Shown here one piece after another: positions 18,320 to 27,166 of a stretch of DNA of 64,000 nucleotides. Origin of the DNA: Leptolyngbya sp. PCC 6406 (GTDB lineage: Bacteria > Cyanobacteriota > Cyanobacteriia > Phormidesmidales > Phormidesmidaceae); the NCBI RefSeq assembly GCF_000332095.2, contig NZ_KI913949.1, positions 971,198 through 1,035,197 on the forward strand, given 5' to 3'. The position numbers and the translations under genes were made by a program. The notes under the pieces were generated by a model. That model made no database searches. It saw nothing but the letters and a program-made list of their open reading frames with translations, and was not told the DNA's origin. Every line of letters starts with the position of its first letter. Positions within the stretch are counted from its first letter, which is position 1.

Positions 18320-18862
18320 CTAGGAGGCCGCTGACATAGGATGAGACTCTGTCGCCTCATTGCTGTCCTGTGCCGCTGTCACCTTGTCGCCGTGAACCAC
18401 TAGCACTGAGCAAGGGGCATGGTGCATGACATAGTTGCTGACGCTACCCAGCAAAAATTCACTCAACCCACTGCGGCCCCGATGGCCGACCAAAATCAGG
18501 TCTGCGCCCCAGCTTTTGGCCACATCACAGATAACTCGGCCTGGATCGCCTGCGGCTTGAGTAAACTCCGTGGAAAGACCGGCGGCTTCGGCGGCCTCCG
18601 CAGTGTGGCGGAGTTCCTCTAGCCCCTGCTGTTCGTAGGTGGACCAGCGCTGTTGGTAGGTATCCCAGGCAACACTGTCCAGAATGGGGTAGTAGGAATG
18701 GTAGGCCCGCACGGGTAGCCCTGGGCTATCGGTGTCGTAGGCAGACAACACATGAACTAGCATCAAATTGGCCTCTAGGGCTTGGGCCAGGGAAATGGCC
18801 TTTTCCGCCACCGGGGAGCGGGTAGCAGAGCGGTCTAGTGCGACTAAGATTTTGTGGTACAT
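18320..18862 (-). CDS. Universal stress protein (UspA family)
   Basis: A single Usp domain of 180 residues starts MYHKILVALDRSATRSPVAEKA. It ends with the nucleotide-binding signature DLILVGHRGRSGLSEFLLGS followed by VSNYVMHHAPCSVLVVHG. These are the G-2X-G-9X-G(S/T) residues of ATP-binding Usps. It is monocistronic by spacing. The ~420 bases upstream hold no gene and include one copy of the 35-bp palindrome. Confidence 0.93.
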   Translation of the reverse strand: MYHKILVALDRSATRSPVAEKAISLAQALEANLMLVHVLSAYDTDSPGLPVRAYHSYYPILDSVAWDTYQQRWSTYEQQGLEELRHTAEAAEAAGLSTEFTQAAGDPGRVICDVAKSWGADLILVGHRGRSGLSEFLLGSVSNYVMHHAPCSVLVVHGDKVTAAQDSNEATESHPMSAAS

Positions 18863-19280
18863 AGGGGCTCCTGAGAGGTCTCCTGAATGAACAGTGGGGC
18901 TGGGATGGCCAGAGGTGGGTCAAAGACCATCACTCCCTTAAAACTAGGGGCTGCGTTTAGCAGCAAGCCAACTTGCCGCATCTAGGCGCTGGCAGCCCTT
19001 CCGAGACTGTAGCGGGGGAGGGTTAGCACCGTAGGCAAGCGGTTTCTGTGGAACAGATGGGAGCGACCCCGATGCTCTGTATGCAGTTCTACATCAATTA
19101 TAGAAAGGCTGAGAAAGCTGGTGGTATGGGGGATACGAGCCGTAACATGGACTCGCAGGTCTGGCCCGATGGCCCCTGTGGGCCGGTCTCTGACCATCGC
19201 CGATTGTCGATAGGCACCACAGCTTGGATCATAAAAACTTGGGCCACAAAAACTTGGATCCCAAAAACAATAACCTGACG
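18863..19280. other. Intergenic region with one palindromic repeat
   Basis: This 418-base stretch separates the divergent-looking usp promoter side from the tatC 3' end. It has no supported gene. It contains the 35-bp palindrome at 19166-19200. Open frames in the stretch (for example 18982-19197, minus strand) consist partly of that repeat. Confidence 0.5.
19166..19200. repeat. 35-bp palindromic repeat, intergenic copy
   Basis: The same 35-base palindrome as at 9785-9819 and 61495-61529, here outside genes. Ends CGATGG and CCATCGC with GGCC…GGGCC inside. Confidence 0.8.
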
Positions 19281-20060
19281 TTATCGCCCCGAGAGCTTAA
19301 CCAGGCCAATGCCGCCGAAGTAGAGGAATAACACTGCGCCTCCCAGCAAGCTTTGGGTAATAGGGTCCGTGGAGGGGGTGAGCACCGCCCCTAGGATGGC
19401 GGCTCCTAGAAGCACATAGCGCCAGCTAGACACCATGGTGCTAGAGGAGACAATCCCCAGTAGGGCTAGGACGAGCTGTACCACAGGCACCTGAAATGCC
19501 AGCCCCGTACTGAACAGCAACAGCAGTACAAATTCAAAGTAGCGGTCAATAGACCAGAGCTGCTCCACCACATCTTCGCCGTAACTGATGAAGAAGTTTA
19601 GAGCAGCGGGAATCAGCGCAATATAGGCAAAGAACAGCCCGACAAAAAACAGCACCCCTGACCCCAGTACCAATGGCCCCAAGAGCCGCCGTTCCCGCCG
19701 AGTCAATCCCGGCAGGACAAACATGATCACCTGGTACAGGATTAAGGGACTGGCGATCAGTAAACCACTGTAGCCTGCCACCTTCAGGGATACGAAGAAA
19801 AATTCCCCCGGCGAGAGCTGCAAAAACTTCGCCCCCTGGGCCGGTACTTCCAGGAGTTCGACGATGCGCTTAACCTGGCTAAAGCAGGCCCCGATTGCGA
19901 TCGCGACTGCAATCAAGCTGTAGAAAATTCGCTGGCGCAGTTCGTCCAGATGGTCGAACAGGGACATTTCCACATCATCGGGAGCCTCATTTAGAAAGGT
20001 ATCCGGGTCAGCAGGATTGTCCTGGGCGGCGAGGGTATCGGATTTGGTCGAGGAGGTCAT
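19281..20060 (-). CDS. tatC: Twin-arginine translocase subunit TatC
   Basis: The 259-residue protein has the TatC pattern: [20 protein letters not shown] at the cytoplasmic entry (the signal-peptide-binding glutamate region), followed by [19 protein letters not shown] and six spans, with [17 protein letters not shown] and [13 protein letters not shown] near the end. It forms the receptor core of the Tat translocon, which moves folded proteins across thylakoid and plasma membranes. A RodZ-like gene lies upstream on the same strand. Confidence 0.96.
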   Translation of the reverse strand: MTSSTKSDTLAAQDNPADPDTFLNEAPDDVEMSLFDHLDELRQRIFYSLIAVAIAIGACFSQVKRIVELLEVPAQGAKFLQLSPGEFFFVSLKVAGYSGLLIASPLILYQVIMFVLPGLTRRERRLLGPLVLGSGVLFFVGLFFAYIALIPAALNFFISYGEDVVEQLWSIDRYFEFVLLLLFSTGLAFQVPVVQLVLALLGIVSSSTMVSSWRYVLLGAAILGAVLTPSTDPITQSLLGGAVLFLYFGGIGLVKLSGR

Positions 20061-20161
20061 CGCTTAGACGTGGGCTGGGTAAACATGGGGCAGTTCCATC
20101 CAGTGGTTTCATTCTAAGCAGAATAGCGGCGAAGCAGAATGGCTGGGATGATTCGGAACGG

Positions 20162-21013
20162 CTACGGCGTGAGGGTTGAGGTGGTATCGAGGGTAAAGGT
20201 TCTACGCTCGACGGTGCCGGGGGAACCCAGGGGGGCACTCTCTGAACCGTTAAAGGACAGTTGCACGGCCCCGGCATTGCCCGACATAATCACCAGTTCC
20301 GTTTTAGCCGTCCAGGTTTCCTCACTGCCAGCGGTCAAAATGCCTTCGTAGACTTCTTCTCCATCCGCCGTTACCCGCAACCACGAGTCGCCGGTAAGGG
20401 TAATTTTCACCGTGATGGGTTCAGTCAGAGGTAGGGGAGCAGGGTCAGCCTCCTTCTCGGGAAGGGTGTCGGCTGTCTCTGCGCTACTGTCCGGCTCTGT
20501 CGGGGTGTCGGAATCGGCCAGATTGAGGCGGGGACGATTACCGCCTTGACCCACAACGGCCCAGATTGCTCCCCCTGCGATCGCAAGTAGAATCAAACCG
20601 CCTATTAACCAGCCCAGCCCGGAACCAGACCAAGAACGGCGGTTGCCGGAGTCCGCCGGGGCAATCACCTTAAGCTGGTGGCGATCCTGCTGAGAGACCA
20701 CCCCATCCATACCGCCACCATTGGCCTGGGTCGGGTCCGGCAGCACCGCTACGAGGGTTGATTCAAACTGCTTGGCAATATCGCGACCCTCCAACCCTAG
20801 GGCATCGGCATAGCGACGAATAAATCCTTGAATAAAGACAGGCTCCGGCAACTCTTCCCCATCTCCCGTCTCTAGGGCTTTAAGCAAAGCAGGCCGAATA
20901 AAGATCTGGGTAGCAACCTCATCCAAAGCCCGACCCTGTTCTTTGCGAACACTCTGGAGGTAGAGACCAAGACTAGACAACTGTTCTTGCTGAGCGGCGG
21001 TTAACTTACTCAC
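20162..21013 (-). CDS. RodZ-like helix-turn-helix membrane protein
   Basis: An N-terminal Cro/C1-like HTH_25 domain (LGLYLQSVRKEQGRALDEVA, VFIQGFIRRYADALGLEG) is followed by one membrane span (GLGWLIGGLILLAIAGGAIW) and an acidic linker. A C-terminal DUF4115 domain completes it (VKITLTGDSWLRVTADGEEV, VIMSGNAGAVQLSFNG). This is the RodZ/YmfM architecture, linked in other bacteria to MreB-based cell shape. The protein has 283 residues. It precedes tatC by about 100 bases. Confidence 0.88.
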   Translation of the reverse strand: MSKLTAAQQEQLSSLGLYLQSVRKEQGRALDEVATQIFIRPALLKALETGDGEELPEPVFIQGFIRRYADALGLEGRDIAKQFESTLVAVLPDPTQANGGGMDGVVSQQDRHQLKVIAPADSGNRRSWSGSGLGWLIGGLILLAIAGGAIWAVVGQGGNRPRLNLADSDTPTEPDSSAETADTLPEKEADPAPLPLTEPITVKITLTGDSWLRVTADGEEVYEGILTAGSEETWTAKTELVIMSGNAGAVQLSFNGSESAPLGSPGTVERRTFTLDTTSTLTP

Positions 21014-22060
21014 GGTGGCCCATGGGAAGAACTGGCAAAGTTCTGTGACAAATTATCCAAAAAAAATTATCTAAAAAAATCTCAACGATGTGATGAATGA
21101 TTGTTGTTGCTTATTGTAAGGGGAAATGGGCAAGGAGAAGTGGTCTGGCCTCCCAACGCTTGACCCAGTTACCTCCCCATAGTCCCCTGCTGTGAACACA
21201 CATCTTGGCCCTCACCCCCAAGCCCTATCGGGCAGGCTAAGCCTTTCTTGAATGTCGTTAGGCTATAGAGCCCTCCTCTCCCAAAAGTGAGAGCAGAGGA
21301 GGCCGGACAAGACGTTCCGCCCCCCCTTGTATCTTATGGACAGGGCGATAGACCAACGGCATTTAAGCAAGGGGGATGTAGAGCTTGCTCTTCCCGCAGG
21401 GTAGGGAGAAGGCTGCAACGTAGTCAGGCTAGAGCTTTGCGCTGAGCCAGATTCCCTGGCGGATGGGCAGCGAAGCCTAACCCGAACTGAGGTTAAGTAT
21501 ACACATCTTGACTCTCTGGAGAGGGGACAGGGGATGTATCCAACACAGCTTATTCCTCGCTTCCCGGCTCTGCCGGGAAGCGCTCCTCCGAGGCTCCGCC
21601 TTCTAGTCCGTACCCAGCCGGAACCTAAATCCTAGGGACAACAACAGGTCAGCGGCTTGTCGATCCAGTGGATCCAATCTGTGCGCTGTGACCAACTTGC
21701 GCTTCCCTATCCTGTAGGTAGGTCACTTTCATCGTTTCGGCCACCTACGGCCATTCATGGATAGTCGTAGGGTGGGCATTGCCCACCGCTCAAACTTGCT
21801 CCCCCACCTCCAACCACCTCCCCGAACACTCAACATTCTCACATCCCCAAAAGGCATATTGGCTTTGATGCTAGCCCTGGCATAACGTAAATGTCGTACA
21901 TTCCTCCGGTCCAGGATGGTGGGCAATGGCCACCCTACAAAGAGCTTGTCCAACAAGGGTTACGGATTACTGAGGAGAAGGCTTGCTCAGTCGGAGTGGC
22001 CGAAACGGTGATTAACGCCTTGGATTTATCGCTAATTTGGTGAGCAGGGACATAACGCTA
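21014..22060. other. 1-kb repeat-rich intergenic region
   Basis: No gene is supported. The left part (about 21200-21510) shares two stretches with 54710-54800 in inverted orientation: the CCTGCCCGATAGGG…TTGGGGGTGAG block and the GCGCAAAGCTCT…CTGACTACGTTGCAG block. A strong GCTTCCCGGCTCTGCCGGGAAGC hairpin lies near 21558-21580. The right part is the inverted-repeat element 21733-22007. A 75-codon frame at 21729-21956 lies inside that element and is not a gene. Confidence 0.5.
21733..22007. repeat. Element bounded by CGTTTCGGCCAC inverted repeats
   Basis: Positions 21733-21744 (CGTTTCGGCCAC) and 21996-22007 (GTGGCCGAAACG) are perfect inverted repeats. Inside lie GTAGGGTGGGCATTGCCCACC and GGTGGGCAATGGCCACCC hairpin-forming segments. 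It looks like a non-autonomous mobile element of 275 bp without a transposase. Confidence 0.55.
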
Positions 22061-22531
22061 ATGGTAAAAGCAACCCTCTATGGTCGCGACTTTTTGCGGT
22101 GGACAGATCATCAAATTGCCTGTCTTCAGAAAGGGCAATGGGAAAACGTAGATGGAGATAATTTGGTTGAGGAACTGGGGGATTTGGGACGCAGCGAGCA
22201 GAAGGAGCTAGGCAGCTCCTTAATGGTGTTGATGATGCACCTACTCAAATGGCAATATCAGCCCGATCGTAGAACAGCCAGTTGGGAGGTTACGCTGTCG
22301 AACTGTCGCGATGGCATTCAAGACTATTTGGAAGATAGCCCCAGCCTGCAAGGCTTTCTAAACGATGCAGAATGGGTGGCAAAATATTATCGTCGCGCCC
22401 GCAGAGATGCGGCAAAAGAAACCCAGATGTCAATTGATACCTTTCCTAAGGAATGCCCCTATACTCTAGAAGATATGTTAGAAATGCAAACTGGGTTGCG
22501 CGTTAGTACAACCGACAAAACCATCGGTTAA
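22061..22531 (+). CDS. DUF29 family protein
   Basis: The ATG at 22061 opens KATLYGRDFLRWTDHQIACL, the typical DUF29 start. It continues with DNLVEELGDLGRSEQKELGS, LMMHLLKWQYQPDRRTASW and FPKECPYTLEDML. DUF29 proteins (about 150 residues) are very common, multicopy and mobile in cyanobacteria; their function is unknown. The longer frame from 22037 uses a GTG and adds eight residues that are not family-like. It sits beside the caspase/NACHT block, consistent with accessory DNA. Confidence 0.9.
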   Translation: MVKATLYGRDFLRWTDHQIACLQKGQWENVDGDNLVEELGDLGRSEQKELGSSLMVLMMHLLKWQYQPDRRTASWEVTLSNCRDGIQDYLEDSPSLQGFLNDAEWVAKYYRRARRDAAKETQMSIDTFPKECPYTLEDMLEMQTGLRVSTTDKTIG

Positions 22532-22662
22532 ATTTGTATTATGGTGGGAATCGAAGGCTTGTGCGTGTTGGGTTTCCTTCGTCAACCCAACCTACGAGGG
22601 CGAGCGCACTGCTAGTCAATTTGCATTGATTACCAAACCTGGGAGGATCATGCAAATTATTT

Positions 22663-23664
22663 TCAACCCCGTTGAATTACATTGCCGTTTCCAGTCACAT
22701 TATTGTTACCAGTAATAATTGTGCTGCTGATAGTGCTGTCTCCTATTGCGACACTCCTTTTACCTAATGTGCTGACTTGAACCTGATGAGAAGCATCTGC
22801 CTGTTGTTCCATAGCTTTCCATCCACCGACAGGCAGACCTTTGCCTCCTTGAAGTAGCGCGATACTAAATTTTTCTGTCGCCGACATTTCAAATCTAGGA
22901 GTTTGCTGTTTCCCTATAGTTGCTGCGCTTTCTGGAACGGCCTTTCCTAAATGGTTTGCCAGGTCAAACACGGTTACCTCCGTCGCTCCCGGTTGGCTAG
23001 CGGCTCCCTGCAAAGCTTCAATCAGGTGATGGGTATAGAGACTTAACGTATTGTCGGGTCGAATCCAAGATTTCTGATCTCCTCGACAAGACGTAAACAC
23101 GACTCGTCCTTCGCCCTGCGCCAGGTTATCAATCAGCCCTTTGGGATCGGCTGTAGGCACAATGCCTTTGGGTAAACGAGGTTCCGACACATTTTCTTTG
23201 GGTGAAGCCATACCGGCCGCATGGCAGCAGTCGAGGATCACGAGCAGTCGCTTGGCCGGAATTTGATGCAGGGCTTGATTGAAGGTCTCGGCGGATAGGG
23301 CCGTGTTGCGCCAGTCGTAGGAATCAAAATCGTGCGGAATGAGGTAGTAGTTACCACTGGTTGTGTCCAGCCAGCCATGACCGGAGTAATAGATAATTAC
23401 TGTGGCTTCTGAATCAGCCGTCGCTTGAGCCTTCAACCACTCTAAGCCGTCCAGGATTGCTTGGTGAGTAGCGTCCTCATCGTGAAGCAGCCTCAAATGC
23501 TGGTCATTGTCAGGGTAAGCACAGAGTTCTGGATCAACCAAGATTTGTTTCAATGCCTGCATGTCTTTCACGGTTACAGGCAAAGACGACTGCGGCTCAA
23601 CACAGTGCCCTACACCGACTAAAAGTGCATATCCATGGGCAAAGGACTCTGTCATAACCAACAT
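22663..23664 (-). CDS. Orthocaspase (caspase-like peptidase C14) with C-terminal N/G-rich motif
   Basis: The p20-like caspase domain spans about residues 8-270: GYALLVGVGHCVEPQSSLPV, then VIIYYSGHGWLD with catalytic His96, and LLVILDCCHAAGM with catalytic Cys147 in the DCCHAAG box. Both catalytic residues are present, so the enzyme should be active, probably Arg/Lys-specific like other bacterial metacaspases. After the domain, residues about 305-333 form a distinct tail with TIITGNNNVTGNGNVI. It closely resembles the N-terminal motif of the NACHT protein encoded 341 bases upstream on the same strand. Translation may begin at Met1 or Met4. I infer it is the effector of a cell-death or defence pair. 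Confidence 0.93.
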   Translation of the reverse strand: MLVMTESFAHGYALLVGVGHCVEPQSSLPVTVKDMQALKQILVDPELCAYPDNDQHLRLLHDEDATHQAILDGLEWLKAQATADSEATVIIYYSGHGWLDTTSGNYYLIPHDFDSYDWRNTALSAETFNQALHQIPAKRLLVILDCCHAAGMASPKENVSEPRLPKGIVPTADPKGLIDNLAQGEGRVVFTSCRGDQKSWIRPDNTLSLYTHHLIEALQGAASQPGATEVTVFDLANHLGKAVPESAATIGKQQTPRFEMSATEKFSIALLQGGKGLPVGGWKAMEQQADASHQVQVSTLGKRSVAIGDSTISSTIITGNNNVTGNGNVIQRG

Positions 23665-24005
23665 TATTTATTGTTGACAAGATTCACGACCCTACCGGAT
23701 CTATCATGCTAATTATATCTCAAATAGGCTAAAGTCCTTGGTCAACAAGGCTTACGTACACCAGAATCGAAAGCAGCCTTTTACAGGCTGTATAATTGAT
23801 GAAAGTTTTTCTCCGTATAAATCTTGGCTGATTCAGTGAGAATGTTCAGCATACTAAATCTTGTAAAGCTGAATTTACTTAGCCCAAGATTTCCGCTCTC
23901 AAGAAGTTCTTCTTAAAGTAGAATGATCATCTAAATTTTCATATTTTGTGGAACGATAGGTAGCCGCCGAAAGTGCTATCAGAGGCACGTTTAGCAGTTT
24001 GCATC
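23665..24005. other. AT-rich spacer between NACHT and caspase genes
   Basis: There is no open frame of note. The DNA is AT-rich compared with flanking core genes. A short hairpin (CAGCCT, loop, AGGCTG near 23772-23788) lies in the middle. The spacer is long enough for the caspase gene to have its own promoter, so the two genes may not be one transcript. Confidence 0.5.
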
Positions 24006-26510
24006 CTAGCTTAAAACTTCCTCTTCTGAAATTAAGTTGTCAGTATTGGGAAGCAAAATTTTGCTCATAAGATCTTCTGCCAAAAAGGCTTCTGTGACTG
24101 GTAGATCATTTATACAATCTGCCAGCAATCGATTTGCTGCATAATACTTATTCATGAGTTCTTTGGATTCTTCTGCTAATTCCCAACCGTGACATATATT
24201 ACGTTCTTTGCGCAAATTTTCAAGCAGTTGCTCGGCCAATGTATTTCCTTCATTATCCCACCATGCCCTCAATGTTTCTGAAGAAGTATCTTCCACACTA
24301 AGAAAACTATGCCAGAATACAAGGATCCGTTCAAATAAAGTTATTGAGACTACCTTTATACAGATTAATATCGAGCATTCTTCGGCACATTTAGCAAGTG
24401 CTTCTGTCAAGGCAGAGTATGAATGCTCAAATACGAAAAAAGGAGCGCAAAATTTTGTGAGATATGCAAAAAAACAATTCATAGAATGGTCAAGGATTAT
24501 GACTGATTCTATGAACTGGTTCTTTCTCTTGAAAGACATATAGAGGCTCAGCTGAGAAATGATCTTCACGTCCCCGATAAGACTATTGTCACAGTTGTAT
24601 ATGCAGATAAGATCTAGGCAAAATCCTCGTAGGAGAGCCTGCTGATAAATAATTGGTATATATCTTGACTTGTCTGGTACTGAGGGAGTCAGTTCAATAA
24701 TAATCTGCTGATTTTCTTGCGTCGGATCCGCGAATTCTGAATTTAGAAGGAGTGCATTTTGAACCTGCAACTGTACTTGCTCACATGAAAAAATCTCTAG
24801 GCCGAGGGAGGTAGCCTTTTCGCTAACCCAATTGAGGATTTGTTGAATGAGCTGATTGCCAGCAATCAACTCATTTGCAAGTCTATGCACCTCTAACAAT
24901 AGCTCGGCTCTATTCTGAAGCATTTCTGATGACAACAGAAAGATTTCGCGCCATCTGTAGTCCGTAATATGCCTCATTAGAGGTTGGAGGTCTGTTCCAT
25001 CGCAAAACCATCTCGCTACCAAGTATTCCTGAAATGTCAGATGTGAAAACGACCAAATTTCATGGGCGCGCGCAACTAAAATTCCATGCTGCTCTGCAAT
25101 ACTCTCTAGTACTGCTCTACTTTCCTCCTCTGAAATTTGAAGATGCTCCGAAATGTAACTACAGATTTCCGCTTCCTCAAACAGTACAAAATTTTCTGTC
25201 TGATCGAACTTACGAACCGCCAAATAGCTCAGTAGTTGCTTGCGTGAATCGAGAGATAATTGCCGATAGATCTCACTTTTGATCTCTCGACTTATTCCTC
25301 GTTTTTCGTCCCACTGTTTTAGTAGTAAATCCAATCCTTCCCGGTATAAATCAGACCTTCTCTCTGGCAAGCATTCCAAGTCTTCAAAAATCCAACACGC
25401 CAAACTTAGTAGGACTGGGGTTACGGCTAGTTCAGAAGTTTGTTGATGTTCCCTCAGCTTCTCCATGAAGTGTTCTTTTAGCGCTTTACCTTGTTCTGGT
25501 GTTTCTGCTAATGCCGTAAACCAATTCAATGCAAAGCTTTCTACCTGTTCTGGCTTAAATTCCGCTACCTCTATGGGACTGAACTGCTCCGGAATATACT
25601 CCGTTGTTTGAGTACGACAAGTCAGCACAAAGCGGTTTTTGTCGTATCGTCTTGCAAGCCTTCGCAATTCATCCTGTAATTTTTGCTGCACAGCACTGGA
25701 CACCTCATCCAGACCGTCCAACAAAACCAAGACTTTCCCTTGACTTAGGAGTTGTTTGGTTTGCTCCTCTTTGTCTAATTCAAATTCCTCGTGGATATGC
25801 TGAAATATGCTGAAATCAGTTTTATCAAGATCCCGTAGCTCAAGCAGATAGGGGATGTAGTCGTTCAGAAAAATACCTTTGGCACAGCCTACTGCTAAGT
25901 GCCTTAGAAATGTGCTTTTCCCTGAACCGGGCTTCCCTAGCACCATTAATCGAGGATAGTCCTCACTCTCGGCAACTTTTAATCCCTGTAACCGCTCCCC
26001 TCTCTTTGCAAGCCCTAGTCGGTCAAACTGTTCTCGGACATTCTGACCGTTGAGTAACCCTGGAATGTTGGTTCGATAGTCCTGCACTTCCAGAACATAA
26101 ACATCTACATAAAGCTGATCAACATCAACTTGGCGTCTATTCAGGAGTTGAATTTTTCCGAAATTTTTGAGAACTTTCTCAGATGCCCGCGATCGCACTT
26201 TCTGGATCAGTGTATCAAGTGAAATCTGTGGTCGCTGATTTAGAATACTTTGGATAAATTCAGCTTTTGCTCCATTAATAATGATGTTGCTATCACCATT
26301 AATAATGATATTTTTATCGCCCGCCAAGTTGTGGCTACCAGTGATAATCTGTGAGTCTTGAACGTCACCATCAACTTTGATAACACCATTGCCGTGAGCC
26401 AGAACTACTTGACCAGTTTGAATAGCTGTCGATATCGTATGAATGTCAGAGTCGTCAGCGTTTCCCGACAACACTCTTTGGATGGCTGCTTGAAGAGATT
26501 CTGACATCAA
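24006..26510 (-). CDS. NACHT-domain NTPase with N-terminal N/G-rich motif
   Basis: The protein has 834 residues. Residues about 1-25 are helical. Residues about 33-80 are a beta-type repeat region (GQVVLAHGNGVIKVDGDV, SQIITGSHNLAGDKNIII, NGDSNIIING). The NACHT module follows: Walker A GKPGSGKST (192-200), Walker B LVLLDGLDE (261-269), sensor-like RFVLTCRT (293-300) and the typical FSHLTFQEYLVARW in the helical part. The C-terminal third has no repeat that I recognise and is presumably the sensing part. NACHT/STAND ATPases switch from monomer to oligomer on ligand binding. The gene is more AT-rich than its neighbours, suggesting transfer. The N-terminal motif matches the caspase tail. Confidence 0.93.
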   Translation of the reverse strand: MMSESLQAAIQRVLSGNADDSDIHTISTAIQTGQVVLAHGNGVIKVDGDVQDSQIITGSHNLAGDKNIIINGDSNIIINGAKAEFIQSILNQRPQISLDTLIQKVRSRASEKVLKNFGKIQLLNRRQVDVDQLYVDVYVLEVQDYRTNIPGLLNGQNVREQFDRLGLAKRGERLQGLKVAESEDYPRLMVLGKPGSGKSTFLRHLAVGCAKGIFLNDYIPYLLELRDLDKTDFSIFQHIHEEFELDKEEQTKQLLSQGKVLVLLDGLDEVSSAVQQKLQDELRRLARRYDKNRFVLTCRTQTTEYIPEQFSPIEVAEFKPEQVESFALNWFTALAETPEQGKALKEHFMEKLREHQQTSELAVTPVLLSLACWIFEDLECLPERRSDLYREGLDLLLKQWDEKRGISREIKSEIYRQLSLDSRKQLLSYLAVRKFDQTENFVLFEEAEICSYISEHLQISEEESRAVLESIAEQHGILVARAHEIWSFSHLTFQEYLVARWFCDGTDLQPLMRHITDYRWREIFLLSSEMLQNRAELLLEVHRLANELIAGNQLIQQILNWVSEKATSLGLEIFSCEQVQLQVQNALLLNSEFADPTQENQQIIIELTPSVPDKSRYIPIIYQQALLRGFCLDLICIYNCDNSLIGDVKIISQLSLYMSFKRKNQFIESVIILDHSMNCFFAYLTKFCAPFFVFEHSYSALTEALAKCAEECSILICIKVVSITLFERILVFWHSFLSVEDTSSETLRAWWDNEGNTLAEQLLENLRKERNICHGWELAEESKELMNKYYAANRLLADCINDLPVTEAFLAEDLMSKILLPNTDNLISEEEVLS

Positions 26511-26653
26511 TTACAACTTGAGCTCAGGTATAAGTAATTAGTTGCTGTTGCATCTCGTTAAGGCTACTTCATACCACTTGTTGCAGTAGACAGTGTGAAA
26601 TAAATGTTGCCTTGTCTCATTAGTTTAGTTCAGCGCGAGACAGCGGCTAGAGT

Positions 26654-26917
26654 TTATAGTTTGTGGCGCAAGGAGTTGATTGAAGATCGTACCGTTAGCA
26701 CGAGTGTAACTGGCCCGATCGCAACCTCGACAACGCTCACCACACCAGCATCTAAGGCTTCAGACAGTTGATGCAGCTTAGCAAGGGGGCGATCGCTGAA
26801 AGGAATATCCACACTCGGCCCATAGGCGAATAGGAGAGCAGCCAAACAGCTACCCTCCCCTAGAACACTACAGATTCCAGTAATCCTTCGATAGGGATTG
26901 CCTTGGAGACAACTCAT
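26654..26917 (-). CDS. Possible small protein, unrecognised
   Basis: From the ATG at 26917 an 87-residue frame reads MSCLQGNPYRRITGICSVLG, EGSCLAALLFAYGPSVDIPF and later ALDAGVVSVVEVAIGPVTLV. The hydrophobic/charged alternation and the HIP1 octamer inside it are compatible with a real small protein. I recognise no family and the frame extends further upstream without a better start. It could equally be a chance frame. Confidence 0.3.
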   Translation of the reverse strand: MSCLQGNPYRRITGICSVLGEGSCLAALLFAYGPSVDIPFSDRPLAKLHQLSEALDAGVVSVVEVAIGPVTLVLTVRSSINSLRHKL

Positions 26918-26958
26918 GTACCTGGCAAGCCCAAGTTGTGAGTTGGGCATCTCGTACT

Positions 26959-27123
26959 TCAATGCTGAGCAGTACGGATTTGCGATCGCAACCCATCCAC
27001 ATTGGCCAAGAGATCCGCTTGGGATTGGGCTGCCTGCTCTCCCGTAGCCAACCACTTCACCTGCACCATCCCTTGGGCCGCTTCCTCATCAGCGCGACAG
27101 GTTGGCCCCAGTGTAGCGGGCAT
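26959..27123 (-). CDS. Possible 54-residue protein, unrecognised
   Basis: An ATG at 27123 opens MPATLGPTCRADEEAAQGMV, followed by QVKWLATGEQAAQSQADLLA and NVDGLRSQIRTAQH, then stop. The composition (Ala/Gln/Glu-rich helix) is protein-like and the frame lies 43 bases downstream of opcA on the same strand. No family is recognised and no clear ribosome-binding site was seen. Confidence 0.3.
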   Translation of the reverse strand: MPATLGPTCRADEEAAQGMVQVKWLATGEQAAQSQADLLANVDGLRSQIRTAQH

Positions 27124-27166
27124 TTTAAAGGGCTCCCCCAGGGATCAAGCCCGATCAGCAGGCACC

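Larger units (their letters stand above)
26511..27166. other. Intergenic region with weak minus-strand coding candidates
   Basis: Between the NACHT gene and opcA there is no recognised gene. Two minus-strand frames look protein-like and are listed separately at low confidence (26654-26917 and 26959-27123). Nothing else is visible. Confidence 0.4.

Noticed and set aside
18982-19197. 71-codon frame starting MVRDRPTGAIG
   Set aside because: Its start is the 35-bp palindrome and the rest has no family or codon support.
21729-21956. 75-codon open frame on the minus strand
   Set aside because: It lies wholly inside an inverted-repeat element and translates hairpin-forming repeat words.
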